In this document: piece by piece, positions 44,234 to 53,695 of the stretch
Numbering within the stretch: position 1 is the first letter of the stretch
Layout: each line of letters opens with the position of its first letter
Origin: Fibrobacter succinogenes
GTDB lineage: Bacteria; Fibrobacterota; Fibrobacteria; Fibrobacterales; Fibrobacteraceae
Length of the DNA: 64,000 bases
Assembly (NCBI GenBank): GCA_902762795.1
Contig: CACWPM010000010.1
Span: 1 to 64,000 of the forward strand
Direction: 5' to 3'
Program-made: the position numbers and the translations under genes
Notes under the pieces: model-generated
What the model was told of the DNA's origin: nothing
What the model saw: only the letters and a program-made list of their open reading frames with translations
Database searches by the model: none

Positions 44234-45217
44234 ATGATGCAGTCGAATTGTTATCGCCGTATTTTTGTACTTGGTTCCGGTTTCAGCAAATCTTTCTCGC
44301 CGCAGATGCCCACGCTCCGCGACTTGAACGAACTTATCCCTTTTGGAATCCCGGATGAGTTTCCGCATTTTCGCGATTACTGCAAGCGCTTTTTGACGCT
44401 CTGCAACGGTGACAGCGATTACCTTGGTATCGAACCTTTGGCGACATCGATTCTTTCGGCGCAGATTTTTCCGGGTGAACGCGAGCGCCTTTATCACGCA
44501 TCGCTCCGCTTTGAACTTTTACGCTTTATCGCAAGCGTCATCCGTCGCGATAACGATGTGCTTGATGAAACTGCCGCCGCGATTCTCAAACAGTTCCTCG
44601 TTTCGTGTGAAAACGATTCGACGGCAGGTTCTCGCGAAACGCTTTTGCTTTCGTTTAATTATGACACGCTGATTGAAACGGCAATTGCAAATGACAAGGA
44701 ACTTTGCGAACAAGTTTCTGTTGATTACGGCGTGAAAATCGACCCTGCCGACCGCTCCGCAAAACGCGGAAAGAAAACTCGGACAATCGATCTTCTCAAA
44801 TTGCACGGCTCGCTCAACTGGTTCCCCGTCAAGGGCGCAAGCGACGAACTCGACCTCAAAAACGTCTGCGAGGTCGAGCCGCAAGACCGCAGTTTCCCCA
44901 TCTACTGCGAAGACACTCCGATATTCATCCCTATGGCGCATGCGAAGGAATCGTTCTTGCGCGGGAGCCTTTTCAACTTGCTGTGGTCTAAGGCGGATTA
45001 CTACCTGAAAAATGCCGAAGAGATTTACTTTATCGGTTACGGTTTCCCGAAAACGGATATCAATAATCTAGAATTCCTGTTGCGCCACCGCGACCGCTTC
45101 AAGAAAGTGGTCATCTTTGAACACGATGGCCGCAATGACTTGCAACGCTTGCAGAAGTTGCTCGGCGAAAGTCTTGTCGAGTCCTGCGATGCGAAGGAAT
45201 TCTTGGAAAAACTTTAA
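44234..45217 (+). CDS. stand-alone SIR2-like domain protein
   Basis: A 327-aa cytoplasmic protein. Motifs of the SIR2-like (SIR2_2) family appear in order: FVLGSGFSK (nucleotide loop, about 11-19), LSFNYDTLIE (about 137-146), LLKLHGSLNWFP (about 185) with the catalytic-position His, and IYFIGYGFPKTDINN. Such domains bind or split NAD and are used in several anti-phage systems (ThsA, DSR, SIR2-HerA, SIR2-Argonaute), but single-domain forms without an assigned role are also common. Start at ATG 44234 or the next codon. A radical SAM gene follows after 18 bp on the same strand, so the two may be one transcript. Confidence 0.85.
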   Translation: MMQSNCYRRIFVLGSGFSKSFSPQMPTLRDLNELIPFGIPDEFPHFRDYCKRFLTLCNGDSDYLGIEPLATSILSAQIFPGERERLYHASLRFELLRFIASVIRRDNDVLDETAAAILKQFLVSCENDSTAGSRETLLLSFNYDTLIETAIANDKELCEQVSVDYGVKIDPADRSAKRGKKTRTIDLLKLHGSLNWFPVKGASDELDLKNVCEVEPQDRSFPIYCEDTPIFIPMAHAKESFLRGSLFNLLWSKADYYLKNAEEIYFIGYGFPKTDINNLEFLLRHRDRFKKVVIFEHDGRNDLQRLQKLLGESLVESCDAKEFLEKL

Positions 45218-45235
45218 ATTGCCATAATAAAGTAA

Positions 45236-46588
45236 ATGAAAAAGAGTTTATTGATTAAATTGATTCAACCTAAGATGTACCGTCGTCCGATGGATACGGA
45301 TATCAAGTTGCACATGGCGCCTCCTCTAGGTTTGCTTACGATTGTAAATCTTGTTCGAAAAGAACACCAAGTGCAATTAGAAAATGAGAATATTCAACAA
45401 ATTCATTATGACGATACGCCTGATATTGTCGGGATTTCGGTCACGGTTGACACTTTGCCGAGGGCAATCGAGATTTCTCGGCGTTTTCGTGAAAAAGGCT
45501 GTATCGTTGTTGCCGGAGGGATTCATATAACTACAGCTTATGATACCATTCCGGAAAATGTTTTTGATGTACTTTGTATCGGAGCTGCTGAGGGAACGTG
45601 GCCGCAGATTATCAAGGATTTTCAGGAAAATAATTTAAAGCCAGTCTATCGTTGCCAAAAGGCGCTCGAAGGGAATCAAATCGTTTCGCCAGCATACGAT
45701 TTTCTAAAAAAAGGTGAATATTTGTATTGCCATGTTGTGCATACGAGCCGTGGTTGCCCCTTCCGTTGTGATTTTTGTTATAACAGCGCAAAAGCGCATC
45801 AATATGTAAATCGCAATATCGAAGATGTTCTGGCTGATATCAAAGCGGTTCGTTCAAGGCATATCATGTTTATCGATGATAATTTTGCGGGAAACCCGAA
45901 ATGGACGAAACAGTTTCTTAAAGAAATCATGCCTTTGCATTTAAAATGGAGAGCAGCGGTATCCATCAATACCGCCTTTGACGAAGAAATGCTTGACTTG
46001 ATGAAAGAATCGGGGTGCCAAAGTTTATTTATCGGTTTTGAAAGCATCAATCCAGAATCTGTACGTGGTGTTCATAAAGTGCAGAACCATACGCAGGAAT
46101 ACGAAAAGGCGATTAGGGCGATTCATGAAAAAGGAATAATGATTAATGCAAGTTTTGTATTCGGGCTAGACGGAGATTCTCCCGAAACGTTTAGAACAAC
46201 GCTTGACTGGATTGTGAAAAATAAAATTGAAACGGTTACGTCGCACATTCTGACTCCTTATCCTGGGACGGCTCTCTATGACAGGATGAAAGCTGAAGGA
46301 AGAATTTTGACTGAAGACCTCTCGCTTTACAATACCGCTCATGTGGTTTATCAACCGAAAGGAATGACTAAACAGGAACTGTATCAAGGTTATCTTTGGA
46401 TATACAAGCAAATATATAGCCTGAAAAATATAATACGTCGGTGTCCAGAATCGAAAAGTGTAAGAGCTTCTTATTTTACGTTTAATTTTCTTTATCGTAA
46501 ATATGGAAAATTTACAGATAAACTCTGCCGTGCGCTGTCATATGAAAAGATTGGATCAATTGCTGAGAGAATAGCAAAATCCATTTAA
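45236..46588 (+). CDS. B12-binding radical SAM protein
   Basis: A 450-aa cytoplasmic enzyme. The N-terminal cobalamin-binding-like Rossmann domain (about 1-140; GISVTVDTLPRAIEI, VAGGIHIT) is followed by a radical SAM barrel with CPFRCDFC (CX3CX2C cluster ligands, near residue 180). Later motifs are IDDNFAG, IGFESI and SFVFGLDGD. The C-terminus (about 350-450) lacks a known domain. Relatives methylate or rearrange unactivated carbons; the substrate is unknown. Codon use is more AT-rich than in its neighbours, suggesting transfer. It starts 18 bp after the SIR2-like gene. Confidence 0.88.
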   Translation: MKKSLLIKLIQPKMYRRPMDTDIKLHMAPPLGLLTIVNLVRKEHQVQLENENIQQIHYDDTPDIVGISVTVDTLPRAIEISRRFREKGCIVVAGGIHITTAYDTIPENVFDVLCIGAAEGTWPQIIKDFQENNLKPVYRCQKALEGNQIVSPAYDFLKKGEYLYCHVVHTSRGCPFRCDFCYNSAKAHQYVNRNIEDVLADIKAVRSRHIMFIDDNFAGNPKWTKQFLKEIMPLHLKWRAAVSINTAFDEEMLDLMKESGCQSLFIGFESINPESVRGVHKVQNHTQEYEKAIRAIHEKGIMINASFVFGLDGDSPETFRTTLDWIVKNKIETVTSHILTPYPGTALYDRMKAEGRILTEDLSLYNTAHVVYQPKGMTKQELYQGYLWIYKQIYSLKNIIRRCPESKSVRASYFTFNFLYRKYGKFTDKLCRALSYEKIGSIAERIAKSI

Positions 46589-46603
46589 AAAACTCAGCGG
46601 TTT

Positions 46604-47566
46604 TTAAAATTCCGGTGCTTTGAAATGCCCGTAAAGTTCGCGGCCGTCAAATACCCAGACGACTGCTTTTTTGCCTTCTAAAAAGCTCCCCTTGCCTTTG
46701 AACATTTGCGGGCCGATGTTGCCGCCGCCGACTTTGCTGATGGTGAATGTCTCGACGCTTGTCAGTGATGCGATGTACGCTCCGATTTGCGCTCCGTAAG
46801 ATTTGCCTTGTCCTGCGTTGCTATCGCCGATGACGATAATCGGGGCTTTTTTTGAACCGCGGTACTTGTAGCCGTCGGTTCCCAGAACTTTTTGTTCTTT
46901 TATTTTGTATTCAATTTCTTTGTCGTGGAGAAGTTCATAAAGGTTCCCGGTGCCATCGACGATGGTGTCGTGAAGCGGGTAGTGCTTGCGGTTCATGCCG
47001 TAGAGGAGCGGTGCAATGGAATCGGCTGCCATTTTGGCGAGTACGAATCTGGCGGGGCCTGTGCAGTGGCTTTCGTATGGCTCGAACATGGGCGTTTCCG
47101 AGCCCAAGTTCTTGTGAAGATCCTTAATCTTGTCGAGCGCGTCGATGACGGTGACGTTATGCTTGCGGAGCTTCTCGACCCATTTCTTGTATTGCGGGAG
47201 CTTGATCCCTTTTTTCGCCTTTTCGGAATACTGCTCGGGTACGGTCAAGAGCTTGTCTGGAACGGGAACGACGATGAGCTTGATGCCGCGGGCTTCGAGC
47301 GAATCCTTGAACGCGATGATTTGCGGCGTGTTGTCGTTCCAGCGCTTGGTGGCGTTTAACAAGCTTTCTTGCAAGAACAGCCATCCGTCCTTGCCCTCGA
47401 CAACGCATGCGACTTCTTCGGTGGTGCTGCCGCATTGTTTCATGTCGCGCACCATCTGCTTCTGGAGTTCGGATGCGGCGGATACTTGTGCAGGCCACAA
47501 TGTGCATAAAGCGAAAAGCGCCACGAGGGCGCCTTTTGCGAAGGTTTGAATAACGACCTTGACCAT
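46604..47566 (-). CDS. AlgX/AlgJ-like periplasmic SGNH hydrolase
   Basis: A 320-aa exported protein (signal peptide LFALCTLWPAQVSA). GKDGWLFLQ, IVPVPDKLLTVPEQYS (VP region), a C-terminal VIGDSNAG with the SGNH serine, and ESHCTGPARFVLAKMAAD in the place of the AlgJ/AlgX DxH motif. Here Glu-Ser-His replaces Asp-x-His. Relatives acetylate exopolysaccharide together with an MBOAT partner (AlgI), which is not nearby. It may therefore use a distant partner, or act as an esterase. The start codon lies in a duplicated 14-bp repeat (GACCATT units). Confidence 0.78.
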   Translation of the reverse strand: MVKVVIQTFAKGALVALFALCTLWPAQVSAASELQKQMVRDMKQCGSTTEEVACVVEGKDGWLFLQESLLNATKRWNDNTPQIIAFKDSLEARGIKLIVVPVPDKLLTVPEQYSEKAKKGIKLPQYKKWVEKLRKHNVTVIDALDKIKDLHKNLGSETPMFEPYESHCTGPARFVLAKMAADSIAPLLYGMNRKHYPLHDTIVDGTGNLYELLHDKEIEYKIKEQKVLGTDGYKYRGSKKAPIIVIGDSNAGQGKSYGAQIGAYIASLTSVETFTISKVGGGNIGPQMFKGKGSFLEGKKAVVWVFDGRELYGHFKAPEF

Positions 47567-47588
47567 TAATCACCGACCATTAACAGAA
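47561..47588. repeat. heptamer-phased repeat over a start codon
   Basis: GACCATT, AATCACC, GACCATT, AACAGAA. The 14-bp step places a second CAT (minus-strand ATG) exactly two heptamers upstream of the start codon at 47566. Confidence 0.55.
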
Positions 47589-47618
47589 TGCAAGGTCATA
47601 GGTATCGGGCTAATTTAA

Positions 47619-47653
47619 CCTAACTCCTAAAACCTAATACCTAAAACCTATTT
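47619..47653. repeat. heptamer array at folD stop
   Basis: CCTAACT, CCTAAAA, CCTAATA, CCTAAAA, CCTATTT. The last unit contains the folD stop codon (CTA at 47648-47650 on the plus strand). Same units as at 33057 and 42489. Confidence 0.88.
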
Positions 47654-48487
47654 AATCAACGATTCTCCGGATTCTACGCTCTGGTAGATGAGCGTGTTGA
47701 TGGTCATCGGGCCGACACCGCCCGGAACCGGAGTGTATGCGGATGCGACTTCTTCGAGGCCCTTCTCGATATCGCCCACGCCGCCCGGATGGTAGCCCGC
47801 GTCCACGACGACTGCGCCCGGCTTGATCCAGGACTTCTTGATGAATTCCGGCTTGCCGACGGCGCCGACCAAAATGTCTGCCTGCTTCACGAACTCGGGG
47901 AGGTTCTCGGTCTTGCTGTGGCAAATCGTGACGGTGCAGTTCGCGTTCAAAAGCATCATGGCCATAGGCTTTCCGAGGATGGCGCTGCGGCCAACGACCA
48001 CGGCGTGCTTGCCAGAAAGCGGAATGTTGTAAGCCTTGAGGAGACGCATGATGCCGGCTGGCGTTGCGCAGCCGTAAGCTTTTTCACCCATCGCCATGCG
48101 GCCAAAGCCGAGGCAGGTCACGCCGTCCACGTCCTTGCGTGCATCGATAGCTTCGAATGCGGCACGTTCATCGATGTGGCGCGGAACCGGATGCTGCAAG
48201 AGGATGCCGTGCACGTTCGGGTTTTCGTTGAGTTCTTGAATCTTGTTGAGGAGCTCCTGCGTCGTGGTGTTCTTGTCCATCACCACGCGGATGCTTTCCA
48301 TGCCCACGCGGGCGCAGGCATTGCCCTTCATTTTGACGTAAGTTGCGCTTGCCGGATCGTCGCCCACGAGGATTGTCGCAAGAATTGGGGTCTTGCCGGT
48401 CTTTTCCTTGAGGCTCGCCACGCGGGCGCTGAGTTCTTCTTCAGTAGTCTTGGCAAGAGCCTTGCCGTCTAAAATGAGTGCTGCCAT
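47648..48487 (-). CDS. folD: methylene-THF dehydrogenase / methenyl-THF cyclohydrolase
   Basis: A 279-aa bifunctional cytoplasmic enzyme of one-carbon metabolism, interconverting 5,10-methylene- and 10-formyl-tetrahydrofolate with NADP. The ATG at 48487 follows GGAG; the longer frame adds only an AT-rich leader. Conserved blocks: [14 protein letters not shown] with the catalytic Tyr/Lys, [24 protein letters not shown], the NADP site [18 protein letters not shown] and [12 protein letters not shown] near the end. Complete. Confidence 0.97.
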   Translation of the reverse strand: MAALILDGKALAKTTEEELSARVASLKEKTGKTPILATILVGDDPASATYVKMKGNACARVGMESIRVVMDKNTTTQELLNKIQELNENPNVHGILLQHPVPRHIDERAAFEAIDARKDVDGVTCLGFGRMAMGEKAYGCATPAGIMRLLKAYNIPLSGKHAVVVGRSAILGKPMAMMLLNANCTVTICHSKTENLPEFVKQADILVGAVGKPEFIKKSWIKPGAVVVDAGYHPGGVGDIEKGLEEVASAYTPVPGGVGPMTINTLIYQSVESGESLIK

Positions 48488-48686
48488 AAAATCTCCATTT
48501 TTCACAAAAATAAAAATAAATAGGCTCTCCGCCAAAGGTATTTTTTTAAATAGCAAAAAAGTACATCATGCACGCAAGGTGCAAGCCCTTGCTTTTTACG
48601 ATAAAGAATTGTCGTTTTGAAGTGCTTACTTGCTCGCATTTTGGTTTGAAAAATGCGACAAGAAATTTTTCGGATAGTGCCGATAA

Positions 48687-48938
48687 CTAGAATATGTTTT
48701 CGACGATAGAAGGGAGGACAACGCTTACGATTGCCCAAGGGTACGAAAGCGCTCCCTTAAGCCATCCGGTCGAATAAACAGGCTCGTTCTTTTTGAAGCT
48801 CTGCATGTTGAAATCGCTGCTCAGGGAAGATTCCGTAACGACTTTTACCAAGGAGTCTTTAACGTTGCCAATAGACTCATCGAACAGCCTTTTTTGGGCA
48901 GTTGCAGAATCGATATAACACTTAAAGCTGCTTTTCAT
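48687..48938 (-). CDS. small hypothetical protein, 83 aa
   Basis: Short but credible: AAAGGAAAAACA provides a ribosome site, and codon use is normal. The sequence is polar, without a signal peptide, then has one hydrophobic stretch near the C-terminus (YPWAIVSVVLPSIV, about 66-79), so it may be tail-anchored in the membrane. No family recognised. It is alone, with 125 to 200 bp of AT-rich spacer on each side. Confidence 0.6.
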   Translation of the reverse strand: MKSSFKCYIDSATAQKRLFDESIGNVKDSLVKVVTESSLSSDFNMQSFKKNEPVYSTGWLKGALSYPWAIVSVVLPSIVENIF

Positions 48939-49108
48939 TGTTTTTCCTTTCGAGTGCGAAGATAGTAAAAAAGTAAGGTATTTTAAAGGGGTAGTGTGTA
49001 TTTTTATTTACTTTTATGATAAATTGCGGTTTTTCTCACATTTTGTTGCGCATTTTTTTCATAAAAAGGTATTTTTAGGGGACTGATTATAGGATTGGAT
49101 CCGTAGAT

Positions 49109-49921
49109 ATGAATTTTTTTCGTTATTTACCGTTAATTATGGTAGGGGGCATGCTTGTCGCATGTGGCGGGAGCAAAAAGGCGCCTGCTAATCCTAGTGT
49201 TCCTGTAAATGCCCCACAGGCTAAGGCTGTTCCTGTGGTTCCCGATCTCACACCGGTGCCTGAGCCCAAACAGGCCGAAGAACAGAAAGTTTTTCTGGAC
49301 AATGCCGTGGACCGTTACAGTTACGCACTCGGTGTCGATTTTGGCAGGGCGGTTTCGAATATCAATGTCCCTGTAAAGCTGGAAGTCCTTATTGATGCCA
49401 TGCGTGACGTCGTCGATCCCGGTCGTGAAGTCTTGATGACGGATTCGGCATCGGAGGCGGCGCTTCAGGACTTGCTCTCCCAGATGCAGATGCAAAAGGA
49501 TATAGACGATGCTACGGCAGCCCGGAAGGCTCTTGGCGACCAGGCCATGTTCCTTGCAAAAAATATCAAGGATCCGAGGGTCTGGGTTACGAAAAAGGGT
49601 GTGCAGTATATAATCCTTAAGGAAGGAACGGGGGTTAAGCCTCAATCTTCCGACAAGGTCCAGGTGCATTATGTCGGCTCCTTGCTCGATGGAACGGAAT
49701 TTGACAATAGCGTGAAGCGCGGTGCGCCGATGGAATTCGCTGTAACGGCGGTTATCGAAGGTTGGCAGGACTTGCTTTTGGAAATGAAGGTCGGCGAAAA
49801 GGTGAAGGCCTGGATTCCGAGCGGGCTTGCCTATGGCGAGGCGGGTGCTCCGCCGTCCATTCCCCCTAATTCGCTTTTGGTGTTCGAAGTGGAACTGTTG
49901 CAGGTTATTGCCCCCAAGTAG
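49109..49921 (+). CDS. FKBP-type peptidyl-prolyl isomerase, lipoprotein
   Basis: A 270-aa lipoprotein, lipobox LVAC (Cys near residue 19), then a Pro/Ala linker. A Mip/FkpA-like helical N-terminal domain follows (YSYALGVDFGRAVSNINV, about 71-88), which dimerises in relatives. The FKBP domain lies in the last 110 residues: VQVHYVGSLLDGTEFDNS, and AWIPSGLAYGEAGAPPSIPPNSLLVFEVEL. Active-site aromatic residues are present. It acts as a folding helper at the envelope. 19 bp upstream of argA. Confidence 0.93.
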   Translation: MNFFRYLPLIMVGGMLVACGGSKKAPANPSVPVNAPQAKAVPVVPDLTPVPEPKQAEEQKVFLDNAVDRYSYALGVDFGRAVSNINVPVKLEVLIDAMRDVVDPGREVLMTDSASEAALQDLLSQMQMQKDIDDATAARKALGDQAMFLAKNIKDPRVWVTKKGVQYIILKEGTGVKPQSSDKVQVHYVGSLLDGTEFDNSVKRGAPMEFAVTAVIEGWQDLLLEMKVGEKVKAWIPSGLAYGEAGAPPSIPPNSLLVFEVELLQVIAPK

Positions 49922-49940
49922 TTTTTCTACCTTTTAATCC

Positions 49941-51299
49941 ATGAGTAACGCAGCGTCCGATTTTTATTCTCAGCACTTCGAAGTTGCCGGGTTCATCCGG
50001 GAAGTGTTTGGTTACATGGACAGGTTCAAGGGCCAGCTTTTCGTCTTGAAAATTGACGATAGCTTGATGGACCATCCGATGTTCCCCGTGCTGATGCGGG
50101 ACATAGCCCTTTTGCACAAGGCGGGTATCCGCATCATCATTGTGCCGGGCACGCGAAACAGCATCGACGCTCAGCTCAAGGCGTGGGACCTTGAGACGGA
50201 ATTCCATAACGGCGTAAGGCTCACAAACGAAGAAGCGCTCCCGCTTGTGGAGCAGGCGTCTTTGGGCGTTGCGCAGCGTATCATGAGCCACCTGACGGCA
50301 AGCGGCCTCAGCGGCATCCAGGGCAACTGGATTTTGGCGCGCAGTATGGGCGTGATCAACGGTGTCGATTACATGCGTACCGGACGCATCGAACGCATCC
50401 AGCGCGATTTGCTCGAACAGCTCATGAACGAGAAGTTTGTGCCGATTATTCCGCCGATTGGCTGGAACAAGATCGGTCATGCATATAACATTTCGAGTAC
50501 GGAGCTTGCGACGGAGCTTTGCAAGTATCTGAAGGTGGGCAAGCTGTTCTTTATCGGGAGCCAGAGCGGCATCAAGCTCGAAGGTCTTGTGACGGGGCGC
50601 AACACCAAGTATTTGGAACCGACGGACAATGGGCTTATTTCGGCCATGGATGTGGACCAGGCGAAAGAACTTTTGGAACTCAATTCGGACGTGCTCGACT
50701 TTGCGCAGATGGATTACCTGATGAACGCCATTCACGCTTGCGAGGCGGGCGCGAACCGTGTGCATTTGCTGAGCGGTGAGTTTCAGGGCAGCGTGCTGCA
50801 GGAAGTGTTCAGTGCCCGCGGCGATGGAACGATGGTGTACGCGAACCAGTATTCGAGTATCCGCCCGGCGACCATCGAAGACATTCCGGATATATTGCGC
50901 ATCATGCAGGACTACATTGCAAAGGGCTATTTGGTTCCGCGCACACAGGATTCTATTTCCGAAAAACTGGAAGATTATGTTGTCTACAGCATTGACAACA
51001 GTATCCACGGTTGTGGCGCTCTCCATGCCTTTGAAGATGGCATGGCCGAAGTGGCAGGAATCGCTGTCGGTGCGAACTACCGCAAGTCGGGCATTGGCGA
51101 TGCGATTGTACGTCACTTGATTTCGCTCGGCCGCATGAAGGGCTACAAGAAGTTGTTCTTGCTGACAACGCAGGCGCTCGATTGGTTCTACCAGCTCGGA
51201 TTCGAGGATGGAACTGTTGACGAGTTGCCGCTTTCCAAGCGTGAGCATTACAATCAAAAGCGCAAGTCGAGAATCTTGGTGCTTCCGTTGGATAAGTGA
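49941..51299 (+). CDS. argA: N-acetylglutamate synthase (kinase-like plus GNAT)
   Basis: A 452-aa cytoplasmic enzyme, acetyl-CoA plus glutamate, first step of arginine synthesis. The amino-acid-kinase-like domain (about 1-290: VLKIDDSLMDHP, IIIVPGTRNSID, EFHNGVRLT) binds the arginine feedback inhibitor in relatives. The GNAT domain (about 300-452) has VAGIAVGANYRKSGIGDAIV, the acetyl-CoA loop, and LTTQALDWFYQLGF. It is the classical two-domain ArgA, not the short ArgO or ArgJ type. No ribosome site is seen, which together with the 19-bp gap suggests coupling to the FKBP gene. Confidence 0.93.
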   Translation: MSNAASDFYSQHFEVAGFIREVFGYMDRFKGQLFVLKIDDSLMDHPMFPVLMRDIALLHKAGIRIIIVPGTRNSIDAQLKAWDLETEFHNGVRLTNEEALPLVEQASLGVAQRIMSHLTASGLSGIQGNWILARSMGVINGVDYMRTGRIERIQRDLLEQLMNEKFVPIIPPIGWNKIGHAYNISSTELATELCKYLKVGKLFFIGSQSGIKLEGLVTGRNTKYLEPTDNGLISAMDVDQAKELLELNSDVLDFAQMDYLMNAIHACEAGANRVHLLSGEFQGSVLQEVFSARGDGTMVYANQYSSIRPATIEDIPDILRIMQDYIAKGYLVPRTQDSISEKLEDYVVYSIDNSIHGCGALHAFEDGMAEVAGIAVGANYRKSGIGDAIVRHLISLGRMKGYKKLFLLTTQALDWFYQLGFEDGTVDELPLSKREHYNQKRKSRILVLPLDK

Positions 51300-51605
51300 T
51301 TTAATCATTTGTTGTAAAATACTAGCATTCTTGCGCCTGTCCTGAGCTTGTCGATACTCTGGAATCGTCTTTCCAATAACGCCATTCCGGCCATCGTGCC
51401 GGAATGGCCTTGAACATTTTCGTGATTGTGTATCGAAGGCTGTTCAGAAATCTTTGAATATGCCTAGCTTCACCGTGATGATGGTAAAGGCCTTCGCATT
51501 GTCGAATGTCTGAAGGATTTGTTCCCGATGGTGCAGACGCTTTATGTCCAAGATGAATATTTTTTAATTTTATTAGAGCAGGTCTGCTAAAGAATGGAGA
51601 AAATG
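51300..51605. other. spacer with strong hairpin and possible gene relic
   Basis: Perfect 11-bp stem GCCATTCCGGC / GCCGGAATGGC (51381-51408), which may end argA but lacks a T run. From about 51471 to 51591 one frame reads as a plausible 38-residue peptide (DDGKGLRIVECLKDLFPM ...) with no start, perhaps a relic of a deleted gene. Nothing else seen. Confidence 0.45.
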
Positions 51606-53636
51606 ATGAATTTTAAAAGTATTGTTTTGGCGATTCTTGTAGCCTTGTGGTTTGCTGCATGTTCCGATAACAGTGAGGGCGTTCTCATTGGCCGTTTTGA
51701 CAAGGACGGATACCAGTATTCACCGATGTCGATAAGTGGATCCATGGAATATTTACAGACGATGGAGCCTTCGGCAATCTGGATTGAGGTTGTCGATGAA
51801 CAGTTGAATGCCGTAGATACGATTGAACTGTCTATGGATTCATCGGCTTGGAGCAAGAAATACTTTTCCCTGAAATCTCAAGATGTAGAATTTCCGATTT
51901 TGAAAATTGTGACGGTGTTCCCGTATGGCAAAAAATCAAATATGGAATTTTATCAGTACTATCGCTTGGGGGCGAACCGCGGCTACAATGTTGGCTTGAA
52001 CATTTACATGGCACTTGCGGCACCGCGTATCGAGTATTTTGTAAAGAAGAAAGATTACAGTTTGGACGATGCCGAAGACACGGTGCTGAACGAAATGTCG
52101 AAAGCGTTTAATCTCAGTGTGGATAAAATTGCATCGTATAAAATGCATCCCTTCCCTGAAATAGATCTTTATGACTTGCTTTTGTATGTTGTTTGTAGAC
52201 ACGAGGTGTCGGATAGCTTGTTCTATAGGGACTTCGAGAAGCTGCGTGAATACTATGCCAAGAATGGTTTTATCGATTCTTCGATGGTTGTAACGGCGGC
52301 GGATGCCTGGCTTTCTACATTTAAGAACGTTCCTAGAAATAATTCGGATGAGATGGTTTTTCAAAGCTTTTCGAGAGATACGGTTGTGGGCTTACAGAAT
52401 ATGTGGACGGATTTTTTTAGTTCAGCTTACGGAACGAAATTCTTCACGATCGATTCTGTGAAAATAGAAAAAAAATCGAGTGCATTTTATGGCAAGTACT
52501 TTTATTATGACCGCGACTATTTTAGCGGATATAAGTCGCAATGGCGCCTGAAAACTCCTCTTGAAGATACTCTTGGATTGTGTTTACTTACGACAAAGTC
52601 GCTTGTCGCATATGGGGGCGATGAATATTTGTGCAAAAAAGGTTCGAACGTATGGAAAAAAAATGTAAGCCTTGATGAACTTCAGGATAATGGTTACGGC
52701 GATTGCAGGCGTCTCGAGAACGATGATGCGATTTATGCAAGGGATACTTTGTTTGTTTGTGAGTGCAATGAATCTGATAGTTGTTCCTGGAATGTAAAGC
52801 ATGCCGCCAAGGAAAACCCCGCAGAGGATTCTTTGGAATTTGCAAAAAACGCTGAAGTGGAAGCGAAAGCGAACGAAAAGTTCGGGGAATGCAAAGCCGA
52901 TGGTTATGGTGACGTCCAAAAATTAGATAGCTTGTATGTGCAGTGTGTTCAGACAAGGTGGGTTGTCGTGGATTCCTTGACGTACCATATTGGCCATTGT
53001 GCCAAGGACCGAGTCAAAGGGAAACACCTTGGTGTCTATTACGGCTGCCGTAAATTTGCGGAATACGGTGCGGGCGATACGGTTTGGGCGGAGATTCCGT
53101 GGCCTGCCTATGTGGGTGAACCGTGCTCCGCAAAACAGAAAAATTATGTGCTAAAAGATAGTTCTAGCTATTTTATTTGTGAAAAAAACGATGCGAAGAA
53201 TAGCGGCTCCGTTGTTGAGTACAGGTGGCGCAAGCTGGATAGTTCTGAAGTGATTCCTCCTGTAGTCAATATGGATACGTGTGAAGAAGAGGTTTCCTAT
53301 AACTATTTGAAAAAAATCTACGATGGCAATTATTACATGTGCGAAGGTGGCAAATGGCATCCTGTAGATAGGGATTCTCTGACGGCTCCTGAAAAGGCAG
53401 GGGACATTTGCTCTAATGCATTGCTTGATACTGTAAAAGAGTATGACGGAAAATATTATCGGTGCTCCGAGCAGAATTTGTGGCTTGTTGTTGACTCTGT
53501 AAAGTCTGTTCGCTATGGGTCCCGCGATAGTCTGGGACGTTGCGAATCTATTTCGGATGGGACTTTGCCCTGTAACGAGAAAATTTTCGGCGTTTTGGGG
53601 GTGTTTAATAGATGGCGTTGGATAATAATAGGGTAA
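51606..53636 (+). CDS. large lipoprotein with repeated Cys motifs
   Basis: A 676-aa protein. The ATG at 51606 is chosen because GGAG lies six bases before it, and the ATG at 51594 lies ahead of that site. Lipobox WFAAC. The first 280 residues are a folded domain of unknown kind. From about 340 there are short repeated modules of the form YDGNYYMCEGGKWH / YDGKYYRCSEQNLW / VYYGCRKFAEYG, each with one or two Cys and an aromatic. These resemble small Fibrobacter surface repeats that may bind sugars or make disulphides. Probably outer-membrane anchored; function unknown. Confidence 0.8.
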   Translation: MNFKSIVLAILVALWFAACSDNSEGVLIGRFDKDGYQYSPMSISGSMEYLQTMEPSAIWIEVVDEQLNAVDTIELSMDSSAWSKKYFSLKSQDVEFPILKIVTVFPYGKKSNMEFYQYYRLGANRGYNVGLNIYMALAAPRIEYFVKKKDYSLDDAEDTVLNEMSKAFNLSVDKIASYKMHPFPEIDLYDLLLYVVCRHEVSDSLFYRDFEKLREYYAKNGFIDSSMVVTAADAWLSTFKNVPRNNSDEMVFQSFSRDTVVGLQNMWTDFFSSAYGTKFFTIDSVKIEKKSSAFYGKYFYYDRDYFSGYKSQWRLKTPLEDTLGLCLLTTKSLVAYGGDEYLCKKGSNVWKKNVSLDELQDNGYGDCRRLENDDAIYARDTLFVCECNESDSCSWNVKHAAKENPAEDSLEFAKNAEVEAKANEKFGECKADGYGDVQKLDSLYVQCVQTRWVVVDSLTYHIGHCAKDRVKGKHLGVYYGCRKFAEYGAGDTVWAEIPWPAYVGEPCSAKQKNYVLKDSSSYFICEKNDAKNSGSVVEYRWRKLDSSEVIPPVVNMDTCEEEVSYNYLKKIYDGNYYMCEGGKWHPVDRDSLTAPEKAGDICSNALLDTVKEYDGKYYRCSEQNLWLVVDSVKSVRYGSRDSLGRCESISDGTLPCNEKIFGVLGVFNRWRWIIIG

Positions 53637-53695
53637 GATGACGAATATTGTATTTCTCGTCTTTGAACGGGAAGATCTTTTTTACATTTAAGAAT

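Noticed and set aside
44234-46588. A named anti-phage system such as Thoeris or a SIR2-HerA pair
   Set aside because: No TIR-domain, HerA, Argonaute or STAND partner is present; only a radical SAM gene adjoins, so no known system can be claimed.
49905-51308. A 467-aa open frame on the minus strand
   Set aside because: It lies entirely opposite argA, whose domains are clear. Its Arg/His/Val-rich composition is that of an antisense shadow, and it has no ribosome site.
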